From positions 1 through 64,000 of the forward strand of contig NZ_QAYG01000010.1 of the NCBI RefSeq assembly GCF_003053845.1: a DNA stretch of 64,000 bases, given 5' to 3'. Source of the DNA: Breoghania corrubedonensis. Lineage in GTDB: Bacteria; Pseudomonadota; Alphaproteobacteria; Rhizobiales; Stappiaceae. A program made the position numbers and the translations under genes. Within the stretch, counting starts at the first letter, position 1. Each line of letters starts with the position of its first letter. Of this stretch, positions 51,440-61,154 are shown in pieces. The notes below the pieces were generated by a model. The model saw only the letters and a program-made list of their open reading frames with translations. It searched no databases and was not told where the DNA came from.

Positions 51440-53605
51440 ATGATGTCTAGCCGGGTGGAGACCGCCGGTCTCAAAGTCGCCAAGGAACTCCATGACTTCA
51501 TCGAGACCGAAGCCCTTCCGGGAACCGGAGTGGCATCGGCCGATTTCTGGGCTGGACTTGGCGCCCTGATCAACGAGCTGGGACCGAAGAATCGGGATCT
51601 GCTGGAACGCCGGGCGCAGCTGCAAGGCCAGCTCGACGAATGGCACAAGGCGCGCCGTGGCCGGCCGATCGACTTTCAGGACTACAAGGCCTTTCTCGCC
51701 GAGATCGGCTACCTGGAGCCGGAAGGCCCTGACTTCTCGCTCGACACGGACAGGATCGACGAGGAATTCACCACCATCGCGGGGCCACAACTCGTCGTCC
51801 CGGTCACCAACGCGCGCTATGCGCTGAATGCGGCGAACGCCCGCTGGGGCTCGCTCTACGATGCGCTCTACGGCACGGACGCGATGGGGGACATGCCCTC
51901 CGGCACGGCCTACGACCCGGCACGCGGCCAGCGCGTGATCGCCTGGGCCAAGGCGTTTCTGGACGAAGCGGCGCCGCTGGCAGAGGGCTCTCACGCCAAT
52001 GTCACCGGCTATACGGTAGACGGCGGCAAGCTCGTCGTCACCATGGAAGACGGCTCGACGACTGGGCTCAAGGACAACGAAAAGTTCGCAGGTTACCGAG
52101 GCGAGGCAAGCGCGCCGAATGCCGTCCTGCTGGTCAACAACGCACTTCACATCGAGCTTGTCATCGACCGCGCCAACGCAATCGGCGGGGCGGACAAGGC
52201 CGGCGTCGCCGACATGGTCATCGAGGCCGCGGTCTCGACCATCATGGATTTTGAAGACTCGGTCGCAGCTGTCGACGCGGAAGACAAGACGCAGGCTTAC
52301 CGCAACTGGCTGGGCCTTATGAAGGGCGACCTGTCCGAGGAGGTCTCCAAGGGCGGCAAGACGTTCACCCGCAAGCTCAACGCGGACCGCGAATATACCG
52401 CTCCAGATGGCGAGGGCACCGTCACGCGGCACGGCCGTTCCATGATGCTGAGCCGCAATGTCGGTCACCTGATGACCAACCCGGCCATTCTCGACGCCAA
52501 TGGCGAAGAAGCGTTCGAAGGCCTGATGGATGCGGCTTTCACCACCCTCATTGCCATGCACGACCTGAAGGGCGACGGCCCTGGCAATTCGCGCGCCGGT
52601 TCCATCTATCTGGTCAAGCCGAAGATGCATGGGCCCGACGAAGTCACCTTCACCGACGAAATCCTGACCCGGGTGGAAGGCTTCCTCGGCCTTGAGCCGA
52701 ACACGGTCAAGGTCGGCATCATGGACGAGGAGCGCCGCACGACGGTGAACCTGAAGTCCTGCATTCGCGCAGCCCGCTCACGCGTCGCCTTCATCAATAC
52801 CGGCTTCCTCGACCGCACCGGCGACGAGATCCACACCTCCATGGAAGCCGGCCCGATGGAGCGCAAGGGCGACATGAAGAGCCTGCCCTGGATCAAGGCC
52901 TACGAGGACTGGAACGTCGACATCGGCATCGCCTGCGGCCTGCGCGGCAAGGCGCAGATCGGCAAGGGCATGTGGGCCATGCCGGACCTGATGCACGCCA
53001 TGCTGGATCAGAAGATCGGCCACCCGAAGGCGGGCGCGAACTGCGCCTGGGTTCCCTCACCGACCGCGGCGACGCTACACGCCACCCACTATCACAAGGT
53101 GGACGTGAAGGCGCGCCAGGCGGAAATCGCCGGCCGCGAACGCGCCTCGCTCGACGACATCCTGACGATCCCCGTGGCGGCACGGCCGAGCTGGTCGACC
53201 GACGACGTGAAGCAGGAAGTGGAGAACAACGCGCAAGGGATCCTCGGCTATGTGGTGCGCTGGGTCGACCAGGGCATCGGCTGCTCCAAGGTGCCCGACA
53301 TCAACGACGTCGCGCTGATGGAAGACCGCGCCACCTGCCGCATTTCCTCCCAGCACATCGCCAACTGGCTGCATCACGGTGTCGTCACCGAAAAGGAGGT
53401 GATGGACATCATGAAGAGGATGGCCGAGGTGGTGGATCGCCAGAACGCGGGCGATCCCAACTACACGCCGATGGCGCCGGACTTCGACACCATCGCCTTC
53501 AAGGCGGCGTGCGATCTGGTCCTCAAGGGGCGTGAGCAGCCTTCGGGCTATACCGAACCGGTGCTGCATGCCCGCCGGCTGGAGCTGAAGGCCCAACGCG
53601 GCTGA
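51440..53605 (+). CDS. glcB: Malate synthase G
   Basis: This enzyme condenses glyoxylate and acetyl-CoA to malate. The 721-residue length is that of the G isoform. Landmarks are [56 protein letters not shown] and the catalytic loop [17 protein letters not shown], ending with [18 protein letters not shown]. It is a monocistronic gene: a strong terminator follows and an unrelated small gene comes next. Isocitrate lyase is not in the window. Glycolate or acetate use is expected. Confidence 0.97.
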   Translation: MMSSRVETAGLKVAKELHDFIETEALPGTGVASADFWAGLGALINELGPKNRDLLERRAQLQGQLDEWHKARRGRPIDFQDYKAFLAEIGYLEPEGPDFSLDTDRIDEEFTTIAGPQLVVPVTNARYALNAANARWGSLYDALYGTDAMGDMPSGTAYDPARGQRVIAWAKAFLDEAAPLAEGSHANVTGYTVDGGKLVVTMEDGSTTGLKDNEKFAGYRGEASAPNAVLLVNNALHIELVIDRANAIGGADKAGVADMVIEAAVSTIMDFEDSVAAVDAEDKTQAYRNWLGLMKGDLSEEVSKGGKTFTRKLNADREYTAPDGEGTVTRHGRSMMLSRNVGHLMTNPAILDANGEEAFEGLMDAAFTTLIAMHDLKGDGPGNSRAGSIYLVKPKMHGPDEVTFTDEILTRVEGFLGLEPNTVKVGIMDEERRTTVNLKSCIRAARSRVAFINTGFLDRTGDEIHTSMEAGPMERKGDMKSLPWIKAYEDWNVDIGIACGLRGKAQIGKGMWAMPDLMHAMLDQKIGHPKAGANCAWVPSPTAATLHATHYHKVDVKARQAEIAGRERASLDDILTIPVAARPSWSTDDVKQEVENNAQGILGYVVRWVDQGIGCSKVPDINDVALMEDRATCRISSQHIANWLHHGVVTEKEVMDIMKRMAEVVDRQNAGDPNYTPMAPDFDTIAFKAACDLVLKGREQPSGYTEPVLHARRLELKAQRG

Positions 53606-53642
53606 GGCGCGGCGATCCTCTTCCGCCTGCAGGCGGATCCAG

Positions 53643-53672
53643 AGGCCGGCGTCCCGGACGCCGGCCTTTCTT
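53643..53672 (+). terminator. Rho-independent terminator of glcB
   Basis: AGGCCGGCGTCC (53643-53654) pairs with its complement at 53656-53667 and is followed by TTCTTC. The real loop is a few bases longer because a one-base loop cannot form. Confidence 0.8.
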
Positions 53673-53776
53673 CATGCGCGTCAAAATGCGGGGGACGGCA
53701 TATTCACATAATGCAACAGGACGATAGCCAACTCTGCTATCAATTAAACCTGTTTGAATGTGAAAGGACGACACCG

Positions 53777-54130
53777 ATGGGCACCACCCCCTATCCCGAG
53801 ATCACCGATGCCATCTCCAAGCAGGTCAAGGTTCTCTCCAAGGAGATTCCGGACACCATGGCGGGCTTCCGCAAGATGGTTGATGGTGCAGAGGCCGATG
53901 GCGCGATCGACAAGAAGACCAAGGAGCTGATCGCCATGGGCATCGCCATCGCACTTCGCTGCGACGGCTGCATCGGCTTTCACAGCCGCAACCTCGTGAA
54001 CCTCGGCGCCACCCGCCAGGAATACGAGGAGATGCTGGGCGTGGCGATCTACATGGGCGGCGGTCCGTCGCTGATGTATGCCGCCCAAGCCATGAACGCC
54101 TGGGAGCAGTTCGGCGGCGCCAAGAGCTGA
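53777..54130 (+). CDS. Carboxymuconolactone decarboxylase / AhpD-like protein
   Basis: The 117-residue protein has the AhpD-like motif ALRCDGCIGFHSRNLVNLG with Cys62, Cys65 and His69, as in the peroxidase-active members of the CMD family. The pattern KTKELIAMGIAIALRCDGC is typical, and YEEMLGVAIYMGGGPSLMYA forms the C-terminal helix. It is probably a small redox or antioxidant protein. The ATG at 53777 is preferred over 53711, which has no family support. It is not coupled to the downstream DUF2218 gene, which is on the opposite strand. Confidence 0.9.
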   Translation: MGTTPYPEITDAISKQVKVLSKEIPDTMAGFRKMVDGAEADGAIDKKTKELIAMGIAIALRCDGCIGFHSRNLVNLGATRQEYEEMLGVAIYMGGGPSLMYAAQAMNAWEQFGGAKS

Positions 54131-54233
54131 TCGCCGACAGCATCCGCTCCTGCACGGAGCCCGCTGCGGGCCGGCGACACATTCGCCCGGCCCTCACTGT
54201 GAACGGGTTCAGCTGGCGCAAAGGGGAAGGGGA

Positions 54234-54563
54234 TCAGACCCCTTCCCACTCCTTCCAGTCGAAGGCGAGCGGCGCCTCGCGGAAGGCGAAGCGGTCGAGA
54301 TGGCTCTGCACCACGCCCTTCAGCGCCTCCAGCTGCTCGGGCACACTGGCTTCAAGATCGCACCGCAGATGATCGACGCCTGCTGCAAGGGTGAGCCGCC
54401 CCTCGCCGGGCCACTCGCCGCTGCGGCCGCTGGCGGGAAAGACGACCTCTCCCTTTTCGGGTGAGAACCCGACCTGCAGATTATGGCTCCAATGTTTGCA
54501 AAGCTGCTGAAGGTAGCGGCTGGCACTCTGGGTCGGGACAATGGCCGTGGAATGAACTGTCAT
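54234..54563 (-). CDS. DUF2218 family protein
   Basis: The 109-residue protein matches DUF2218: lead AIVPTQSASRYLQQLCKHWSH, then PASGRSGEWPGEGRLTLAA and a C-terminal SHLDRFAFREAPLAFDWKEW. The family appears beside siderophore or metal transport genes in some genomes, with no established activity; nothing here links it to iron. It is convergent with the AhpD-like gene. Cytosolic location is inferred because there is no signal peptide. Confidence 0.88.
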   Translation of the reverse strand: MTVHSTAIVPTQSASRYLQQLCKHWSHNLQVGFSPEKGEVVFPASGRSGEWPGEGRLTLAAGVDHLRCDLEASVPEQLEALKGVVQSHLDRFAFREAPLAFDWKEWEGV

Positions 54564-55113
54564 TTTTTCCGCTTTTCTGTTTCGTCATCGCTTCATTGCC
54601 AAAACCGTTTCGAACCTGAATGCTCCCCACGTCCTATTGAGCCGGACATGTGAAATCAGAAACGGGGCAGGCTGCTATTGCCTTGCTGGCCGGGGGCTGG
54701 CCGGGGGGGCTGGCTGGCCGGAAATCGAACACGCACTACCGCATGTATGGTCCTGGCAGCAAAAGGCCAGCGAAAAACGACCTCGGAGCCGGCCCGACGG
54801 CATGGTATCCCACTACCACGTGTTTTCATGTGCTCGACAATCCAGAAATATGCCGACCAGGCCTTTCCGTCCGTGGTGCCCCCTATTCTCGCGTCCACAG
54901 AGCCTCGACCGTCACGTCCCCTCGCCCCCTTCGCGCTGCACCACCGTCATTCGTGCGCACAAGACCGTCGTTCGTGCAAAACGGCGGCGTATTCATGGGA
55001 TTGCCGTCGCGAGGCCATGACGATGCGGCACCATGTCGCCTTCGGGCCGCCGCCCCTTGCGCATCCTGGCAGATACGGCGTGCCCGAGCGGAGGAACCCA
55101 GGGGAGGACAACC
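54564..55113. promoter_or_regulatory. 550-base region upstream of the cox operon, with tandem direct repeats
   Basis: ACCGTCATTCGTGC (54943-54956) and ACCGTCGTTCGTGC (54964-54977) differ at one base and have a 21-base period, a pattern expected of an activator or dimeric repressor binding on one face of the DNA. They lie about 137-171 bases before coxM. A GC-rich direct repeat of GGCTGGCCGG units is at 54690-54720. No gene is convincing; the open frames on the plus strand overlap each other and resemble no family. Confidence 0.5.
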
Positions 55114-55977
55114 GTGATACCGGGATCGTTCGACTATCACCGTCCCAAGACGGTCGATGAGGCGGTGGCCCTGCTCGGCCAATATGGCGAAGAGGCCCGC
55201 GCCATTGCCGGCGGGCACAGCCTCATTCCAATGATGAAATTGCGGCTCGCCGCACCCGAACACCTTATCGATCTGGGCAAGATCGAAGCGCTGCGCGGAA
55301 TATCGCGTGACGGCGACACCATCGTCATCGGCGCCACGACGACCCAGGCGGAACTGATCGCCTCACCGGTCATCGCGTCCAACCTCCCCATCCTGATCGA
55401 AACGGCGATGCTCATCGCAGATCCGCAGATCCGTTATGTCGGCACCGTCGGCGGAAATGTCGCCAATGGCGATCCCGGCAACGACATGCCGGCGCTGATG
55501 CAGTGCCTGGGTGCTGACTATGTGCTGAAGGGAGCCAGTGGCGAGCGCTCGGTCGCCGCCCGCGATTTCTACGAGGCGGCCTATTTCACCGCGCTGGAAG
55601 ACGGCGAGTTGCTGACCTCCATCCGCATTCCACTGCCGCCCGCCGGCTGCGGCTGGGCCTATGAGAAGCTGAAGCGCAAGGTCGGCGACTACGCGACAGC
55701 GGCGGCGGCAGTGATGCTGAAACTGCATGGCGGCGCATGCAGCTTCGCCTCCATCGCGCTGACCAATGTCGGCGATACGCCGCTGCTTGCGGCCGAAGCC
55801 GCGGAGGCGCTGGTCGGTTCCTCCCTCGACAAGAGCGCGATCGATGCCGCCGTGGCGGCTGCCGAGGCGATCACCAATCCGGCCTCCGATGGCCGGGGCC
55901 CTGCCGAATACCGCACCAGAATGGCCGGCGTCATGCTTCGCCGGGCGATCGCGCGCGCCAAAAACCGCGCTGCCTGA
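55114..55977 (+). CDS. coxM: Carbon monoxide dehydrogenase, FAD-binding medium subunit
   Basis: CoxM carries FAD and passes electrons from the iron-sulfur subunit to quinone. The 287-residue protein has the FAD-binding motifs AIAGGHSLIPMMKLRLA (about 32-48) and TVGGNVANGDPGNDMPAL (about 111-128), typical of CO dehydrogenases. The known enzyme of Oligotropha has 288 residues. GTG at 55114 was chosen because GGGGAGG lies seven bases before it and MIPGSFDYHRP is the family start. It opens the operon coxM-coxS-coxL-coxD-coxE-coxF; coxS follows after 21 bases. Confidence 0.95.
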   Translation: MIPGSFDYHRPKTVDEAVALLGQYGEEARAIAGGHSLIPMMKLRLAAPEHLIDLGKIEALRGISRDGDTIVIGATTTQAELIASPVIASNLPILIETAMLIADPQIRYVGTVGGNVANGDPGNDMPALMQCLGADYVLKGASGERSVAARDFYEAAYFTALEDGELLTSIRIPLPPAGCGWAYEKLKRKVGDYATAAAAVMLKLHGGACSFASIALTNVGDTPLLAAEAAEALVGSSLDKSAIDAAVAAAEAITNPASDGRGPAEYRTRMAGVMLRRAIARAKNRAA

Positions 55978-55998
55978 GGCCGGGAGGAGACAGCAAGA

Positions 55999-56499
55999 AT
56001 GGCAAAGACCCACGTCAAGATGACGGTGAACGGCAAAGAGATCGAAGCACTCGTCGAGCCGCGGACCCTGCTCATCCATTTCATCCGCGAGGAGCTGGAG
56101 CTGACCGGCCCGCATATCGGCTGCGAGACCAGCCATTGCGGCGCCTGCACGCTCGATATCGACGGCAAGTCGGTAAAATCGTGCACGATGTTCGCGGTGC
56201 AGGCCAATGGCGCCGACATCCGCACCATCGAGGGCATGGCGGAGGCCGACGGTACGCTTCATCCGCTGCAGGACGCTTTCCGCGAGATGCACGGGCTTCA
56301 ATGCGGCTTCTGCACGCCGGGGATGATCACCCGGGCCTACCGGCTGCTGCAGGAAAACCCGAACCCGAGCGACGAGGAGATCCGGATGGGTATCTCGGGC
56401 AACCTGTGTCGCTGTACGGGCTACCAGAACATCGTCGCCGCGATCCGGCTTGCGGCCGAACGCATGAACGGCACGCAGAACTGGGAGGCCGCAGAATGA
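55999..56499 (+). CDS. coxS: Carbon monoxide dehydrogenase, iron-sulfur small subunit
   Basis: CoxS binds two [2Fe-2S] clusters. The 166-residue protein has the N-terminal cluster ligands in [20 protein letters not shown] and C (plant ferredoxin type), and the C-terminal ligands in GFCTPGMI and LCRCTGYQN. The length equals that of the Oligotropha subunit. GGGAGGAGACAG precedes the ATG. Its TGA overlaps the coxL ATG (ATGA at 56496-56499), so the two are translationally coupled. Confidence 0.96.
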   Translation: MAKTHVKMTVNGKEIEALVEPRTLLIHFIREELELTGPHIGCETSHCGACTLDIDGKSVKSCTMFAVQANGADIRTIEGMAEADGTLHPLQDAFREMHGLQCGFCTPGMITRAYRLLQENPNPSDEEIRMGISGNLCRCTGYQNIVAAIRLAAERMNGTQNWEAAE

Positions 56500-58916
56500 A
56501 CGACATGACCGTTCCGCGCGAGGAGCGCGAGGCCAAACTGGAAGGCATGGGCTGCAAGCGCAAGCGGGTGGAGGACGTCCGCTTCACGCAAGGCAAGGGG
56601 AATTACGTCGACGACATCAAGCTGAAGGACATGGTGTTCGGCGATTTCGTCCGCTCGCCCTATCCCCATGCCCGGGTGAAATCCATCGACACGTCTGCGG
56701 CCGAGGCGCTGCCCGGCGTGCTGGCGGTGCTCACCGCCGAAACCCTGAAGACCGTCAACCTCGCCTGGATGCCGACGCTTGCCGGCGACGTGCAGATGGT
56801 GCTGGCCGACGGCAAGGTGCTGTTCCAGAATCAGGAAGTCGCCTTCGTCATCGCCGAGGACCGCTACATCGCGGCGGATGCGGTGGATCTCGTCGAGGTC
56901 GAGTACGAGGAACTTCCCGTTCTCGTCGATCCGTTCAAGGCGATGGAGCCGGATGCGCCGGTGCTGCGCGAGGACCTCGAAGGCAAGACCGAGGGCGCGC
57001 ACGGGGCGCGCAAGCACCACAACCATATCTTCGAATGGACGGTGGGCGACAGCGAGGCCACCGACCTCGCATTCTCCAAGGCCGAGGTGACCGTGAAGGA
57101 GCTGTTCTCCTACCACCGATGCCACCCGTGCCCTCTGGAGACCTGCGCCTGCGTCGCCTCGATGGACAAGATCAAGGGCGAACTGACGCTCTGGGGCACC
57201 TTTCAGGCGCCGCACGTCGTGCGCACCGTCGCCTCGTTGCTGTCCACCATTCCCGAGCACAAGATCCGGGTGATCTCACCCGATATCGGCGGCGGCTTCG
57301 GCAACAAGGTCGGCGTCTATCCCGGCTATGTCTGCTCGATCGTCGGCTCCATCGTTCTGGGCCGGCCGGTGAAGTGGGTGGAAGACCGGATCGAGAACCT
57401 GTCGGCGACGGCGTTTGCCCGCGACTATCACATGACGACGGAACTGGCGGCGACCGCCGAGGGCAAGATCACCGGCCTCAGATGCCATGTGCTTGCCGAC
57501 CATGGCGGGTTCGATGCCTGCGCCGATCCGTCCAAGTGGCCGGCGGGCTTCTTCAACATCATCACCGGGTCGTACGACATCCCGACGGCGCATGTGGCGG
57601 TGGACGGGGTCTACACCAACAAGGCGCCGGGCGGCGTGGCCTATCGCTGCTCGTTCCGCGTGACCGAAGCCGTCTATGCCATGGAGCGTGCCATCGACGT
57701 GCTGGCTCGGAAACTGAACATGGATCCGGCGGAACTCAGGCTGAAGAACTTCATCCGGCCGGAGCAGTTCCCCTACCCCTCGGCGCTGGGGTGGGAATAC
57801 GACAGCGGCGACTACGAAACCGCCATGCGCAAGGCGATGGAGACGGTGGACTATGCCGGGCTCCGGGCCGAGCAGGCAGAAAAGCGCGCCGCCTTCGAAC
57901 GTGGCGAGACACGCGAGCTGATGGGCATCGGCGTATCGTTCTTCACCGAGATCGTCGGCGCGGGCCCGACCCGCAATTGCGACATTCTCGGCATCGGCAT
58001 GTTCGACAGCTGCGAGATCCGCATCCACCCCACCGGGGCGGCCATCGCGCGGATGGGCACGATCAGCCAGGGCCAGGGCCATCAGACCACCTACGCCCAG
58101 ATCCTGGCGACCGAACTCGGCATACCCGCCGACATGATCGACATCGAGGAAGGCGACACCGACACCGCGCCCTACGGTCTCGGCACCTACGGCTCGCGCT
58201 CCACGCCTGTTGCCGGTGCCGCCACCGCCATGGCCGCGCGGAAGATCAAGGCGAAGGCCCAGATGATCGCCGCGCACATGCTGGAGGTTCACGAGGACGA
58301 TCTGGAATGGGACGTCGACGGCTTCCGCGTGAAAGGCCTGCCGGAAAAGACCGCTTCCATGAAGGAGATCTGCTGGGCGGCCTACAACAACGTGCCCCCC
58401 AACATGGAGCCGGGGCTGGAGGCCGTGTCCTACTATGACCCGCCCAACATGACCTACCCCTTCGGCGCCTATATCTGCGTGATGGATATCGACGTCGATA
58501 CCGGGGCTCACAAGGTTCGGCGCTTCTACGCGCTCGATGATTGCGGCACGCGCATCAACCCGATGATCATCGAGGGACAGGTGCATGGCGGGCTGACGGA
58601 GGGCTACGCCATCGCCATGGGCCAGGAGATCGCCTACGACGACATGGGCAACGTGACGACCGCTTCGCTGATGGACTTCTTCCTCCCGACCGCGGTGGAA
58701 ACCCCGTTCTGGGAGACAGACTGGACCGTGACCCCATCACCACATCACCCGATCGGCGCAAAAGGGGTTGGCGAGAGCCCCAACGTCGGCTCGGTGCCCT
58801 GCTTCTCCAACGCCGTCAACGATGCCTTCGCGCATCTCGGCGTCACCCACATCCAGATGCCGCACGACAACTGGCGGATCTGGAGGGAGTGCAAGCGGCT
58901 GGGGCTGACGGGGTAG
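56496..58916 (+). CDS. coxL: Carbon monoxide dehydrogenase, molybdenum-copper large subunit (form I)
   Basis: CoxL oxidises CO to CO2 at a Mo-Cu site bound to molybdopterin cytosine dinucleotide. The 806-residue protein has the form I signature AYRCSFR with the Cu-binding Cys385, and the base Glu760 in [12 protein letters not shown]. These correspond to Cys388 and Glu763 of the 809-residue Oligotropha protein, with the same offset of three at both sites. Further landmarks are [16 protein letters not shown] and [20 protein letters not shown]. Form II relatives have AYRGAGR instead. It is coupled to coxS and followed by a hairpin, then coxD. Confidence 0.97.
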   Translation: MNDMTVPREEREAKLEGMGCKRKRVEDVRFTQGKGNYVDDIKLKDMVFGDFVRSPYPHARVKSIDTSAAEALPGVLAVLTAETLKTVNLAWMPTLAGDVQMVLADGKVLFQNQEVAFVIAEDRYIAADAVDLVEVEYEELPVLVDPFKAMEPDAPVLREDLEGKTEGAHGARKHHNHIFEWTVGDSEATDLAFSKAEVTVKELFSYHRCHPCPLETCACVASMDKIKGELTLWGTFQAPHVVRTVASLLSTIPEHKIRVISPDIGGGFGNKVGVYPGYVCSIVGSIVLGRPVKWVEDRIENLSATAFARDYHMTTELAATAEGKITGLRCHVLADHGGFDACADPSKWPAGFFNIITGSYDIPTAHVAVDGVYTNKAPGGVAYRCSFRVTEAVYAMERAIDVLARKLNMDPAELRLKNFIRPEQFPYPSALGWEYDSGDYETAMRKAMETVDYAGLRAEQAEKRAAFERGETRELMGIGVSFFTEIVGAGPTRNCDILGIGMFDSCEIRIHPTGAAIARMGTISQGQGHQTTYAQILATELGIPADMIDIEEGDTDTAPYGLGTYGSRSTPVAGAATAMAARKIKAKAQMIAAHMLEVHEDDLEWDVDGFRVKGLPEKTASMKEICWAAYNNVPPNMEPGLEAVSYYDPPNMTYPFGAYICVMDIDVDTGAHKVRRFYALDDCGTRINPMIIEGQVHGGLTEGYAIAMGQEIAYDDMGNVTTASLMDFFLPTAVETPFWETDWTVTPSPHHPIGAKGVGESPNVGSVPCFSNAVNDAFAHLGVTHIQMPHDNWRIWRECKRLGLTG

Positions 58917-58942
58917 GCCGCGAGTTGACGGAGAGAAGGTTA

Positions 58943-58989
58943 CCCCACCCCTACCCCCTCCCCTTTGAGGGCAGGGGGTAGGGGTGGGG
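58943..58989 (+). terminator. GC-rich hairpin between coxL and coxD
   Basis: Seventeen perfectly paired bases (58943-58959 and 58973-58989; left arm C-rich, right arm G-rich) surround a 13-base loop, 26 bases after coxL and 34 bases before coxD. There is no T-run. It may reduce read-through or stabilise the upstream mRNA, giving more structural subunits than maturation proteins; it may equally be a mobile palindromic repeat. Confidence 0.6.
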
Positions 58990-59023
58990 GGGGCACGCGG
59001 ATGTTCACCAGCCGGAAACCATC

Positions 59024-59905
59024 ATGACGCTTGACCGCGCGACCATCGCCACACGCCTCGCCGAGGCCGGATACGTGCCGGATACGGACCTCGCCATGGC
59101 GCTTGCGCTGATGGACATGCTGCAAAGGCCGTTGCTGCTGGAGGGCGAGGCCGGCGTCGGCAAGACCGAGGTCGCCAAGGCGCTGGCAGAGATCCACTCC
59201 GCTCCCCTCATTCGCCTGCAATGCTACGAAGGGCTCGACGCGTCTTCGGCACTCTATGAATGGAACTATCAGCGGCAATTGCTGGCCATCAAGACGCACG
59301 AGCGTGACGGTGCGTCGGCGGAGGCGATCGAGGAGCAGATCTTTTCGCATGACTATCTCCTGGAACGCCCGCTGCTTGCCGCCATCCGGTCCGAAACACA
59401 AGCGGTGCTGCTGATCGACGAGATCGACCGGGCGGACGAGGAATTCGAAGCCTTCCTGCTGGAGCTTCTTTCCGACTGGCAGGTAAGCGTGCCGGAACTG
59501 GGCACCATCCATGCCGTCACCATCCCGCGCGTGATCCTGACCTCCAACGGCACGCGGGAACTTTCCGATGCGCTGAGGCGGCGCTGCCTCTACCACTCTA
59601 TCGACTATCCGGATGAGGCGCGCGAGACGCGCATCCTGACCACACGGCTTCCCGGCATAGACCAGCGGCTTGCAGCCGAAATCGCACGGCTGGTCGCCAT
59701 GGTGCGCAAGGAGGATCTCAGGAAGGTGCCCGGTGTGGCGGAGACGCTCGACTGGGCGGCGGCGCTTATCGGGCTCGATATCAGCCATCTCGCCGACAAT
59801 CCGGAAACAGTCCACGACACGCTGATCTGCCTGTTGAAGACGCGGGAAGACCAATCGGCGATGAGCAGGGAAGTGATCGACCGGCTTATCGGCAAGGTGG
59901 CATGA
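59024..59905 (+). CDS. coxD: CoxD, MoxR-type AAA+ ATPase for CO dehydrogenase maturation
   Basis: CoxD helps build the Mo-Cu site by sulfur insertion and copper loading. The 293-residue protein has Walker A LLLEGEAGVGKTEVAKAL (41-48 for GEAGVGKT), Walker B AVLLIDEIDRADEEFEAFL (about 127-145), and sensor I RVILTSNGTRELSDALRRRC. These belong to the MoxR group. The ATG is 34 bases after the hairpin. The TGA overlaps the coxE ATG (ATGA at 59902-59905). This order, coxD-coxE-coxF after coxL, is that of known cox clusters. Confidence 0.93.
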   Translation: MTLDRATIATRLAEAGYVPDTDLAMALALMDMLQRPLLLEGEAGVGKTEVAKALAEIHSAPLIRLQCYEGLDASSALYEWNYQRQLLAIKTHERDGASAEAIEEQIFSHDYLLERPLLAAIRSETQAVLLIDEIDRADEEFEAFLLELLSDWQVSVPELGTIHAVTIPRVILTSNGTRELSDALRRRCLYHSIDYPDEARETRILTTRLPGIDQRLAAEIARLVAMVRKEDLRKVPGVAETLDWAAALIGLDISHLADNPETVHDTLICLLKTREDQSAMSREVIDRLIGKVA

Positions 59906-61143
59906 TGGCGGCCACCCGGTCCATTCCAGGCTCCGCGCATTCGGACCCGGCAGCATCGGCTCCCCCCCCGGCCGGCAACGCCCTGCGGACGAGGCTCTCT
60001 GCCTTTCTGGCGGCCCTGCGCGCCAACCGCTTCACCGTCGGGCTTTCCGAGGCGAGCGACGCGATGGTGCTGGCCGAGAGCGGGCTCGCGGCCCGTCCCT
60101 CCCTGCTCCGCCAGGCGATCAAGGCCCTTGTCTGTGCCCGTCATGACGATCTGGCCCGTTTCGATGCGTTGTTCGACGCGCATTGGCTGGGACGCGGAGT
60201 CAAGGCCGCGACGCGTGTGAGCGGAGCGACCGACAAGCCGCCGGCAGGCATGGACAAGATGCGCGGGCAGCCGGCAGGTACGCCTTCAGGTGGTCTGCCC
60301 GATCACGTGGATCGCCGGCGTGACGATACGGGTGGCGAGGAGAGCGACGGCGCGATGGACGCGGCGCGGCGCGGCGGTGCCTCGCGCGCGGAAGTCCTTG
60401 AGACGACGGATCTTCGTCACATCGGCGATCCGGCAACCCTCGCGGAGGTCAATGCGCTCGCCGAACGGCTGGCGCGACGCTTGCGCGTGCGCCTCACCCG
60501 CCGCGAACGCCTGCGCCGCAAGGGACGACGGATCGATCTCAGAGCCACCATTCGGCATTCGATCCCGCGTGGGGGCGATCCGGCCGACCTCAGCTTTCGC
60601 AAACGACGCGAAAAACCGCTTCGGATCGTGGCACTGCTCGATGTCTCCGCTTCGATGAACCCCTATTCGGCGTTTTTCCTGCGTTTCCTGCACGGACTTC
60701 TCGACCACGCGCGCGAAGCCGACGCCTTCCTGTTCCACACGCGGCTGGTTCACGTCTCGCCGGTTCTCAAGGAACGCGATCCGCAGCGCGCGCTGGACCG
60801 GCTTTCGCTGATCGCGCGCGGCTTTTCCGGCGGCACGCGGATCGGCGAGAGCCTTGCCGCCTTCAACCGCCACCACGCGCCCCGCGTCGTGCACGGGCGA
60901 ACAGCGGTCATCATCGTTTCCGATGGTTACGATACGGGCAAGGCCACGGAACTCGGCCGGGAACTGTCCGCACTTCGCAAGCGCACCCGACATATCGCCT
61001 GGCTGAACCCGATGGCCGGATGGCAGGGTTACGAGCCCGTCGCCACAGGCATGCAGGCCGCCCTGCCCCATCTCGATCTCTTCGCCCCGGCCCACAATCT
61101 GGAGAGCTTGGCGAAGCTCGAACCCTATCTGGCACGCCTTTGA
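59902..61143 (+). CDS. coxE: CoxE, von Willebrand A domain protein for CO dehydrogenase maturation
   Basis: The 413-residue protein has a helical N-terminal half (about 30-110, ANRFTVGLSEASDAMVL) and a low-complexity, charged linker (about 110-170) that includes RRRDDTGGEESDGAMD. The C-terminal VWA domain (about 240-410) has the MIDAS motif ALLDVSASMNPYSAF starting at Asp247 and GFSGGTRIGESLAAFN, the second metal-binding loop. It works with the MoxR ATPase CoxD. It overlaps coxD by four bases; coxF starts eleven bases after its stop. The linker is longer than I expect for CoxE. Confidence 0.92.
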   Translation: MMAATRSIPGSAHSDPAASAPPPAGNALRTRLSAFLAALRANRFTVGLSEASDAMVLAESGLAARPSLLRQAIKALVCARHDDLARFDALFDAHWLGRGVKAATRVSGATDKPPAGMDKMRGQPAGTPSGGLPDHVDRRRDDTGGEESDGAMDAARRGGASRAEVLETTDLRHIGDPATLAEVNALAERLARRLRVRLTRRERLRRKGRRIDLRATIRHSIPRGGDPADLSFRKRREKPLRIVALLDVSASMNPYSAFFLRFLHGLLDHAREADAFLFHTRLVHVSPVLKERDPQRALDRLSLIARGFSGGTRIGESLAAFNRHHAPRVVHGRTAVIIVSDGYDTGKATELGRELSALRKRTRHIAWLNPMAGWQGYEPVATGMQAALPHLDLFAPAHNLESLAKLEPYLARL

Positions 61144-61154
61144 GGCAAGCACCA

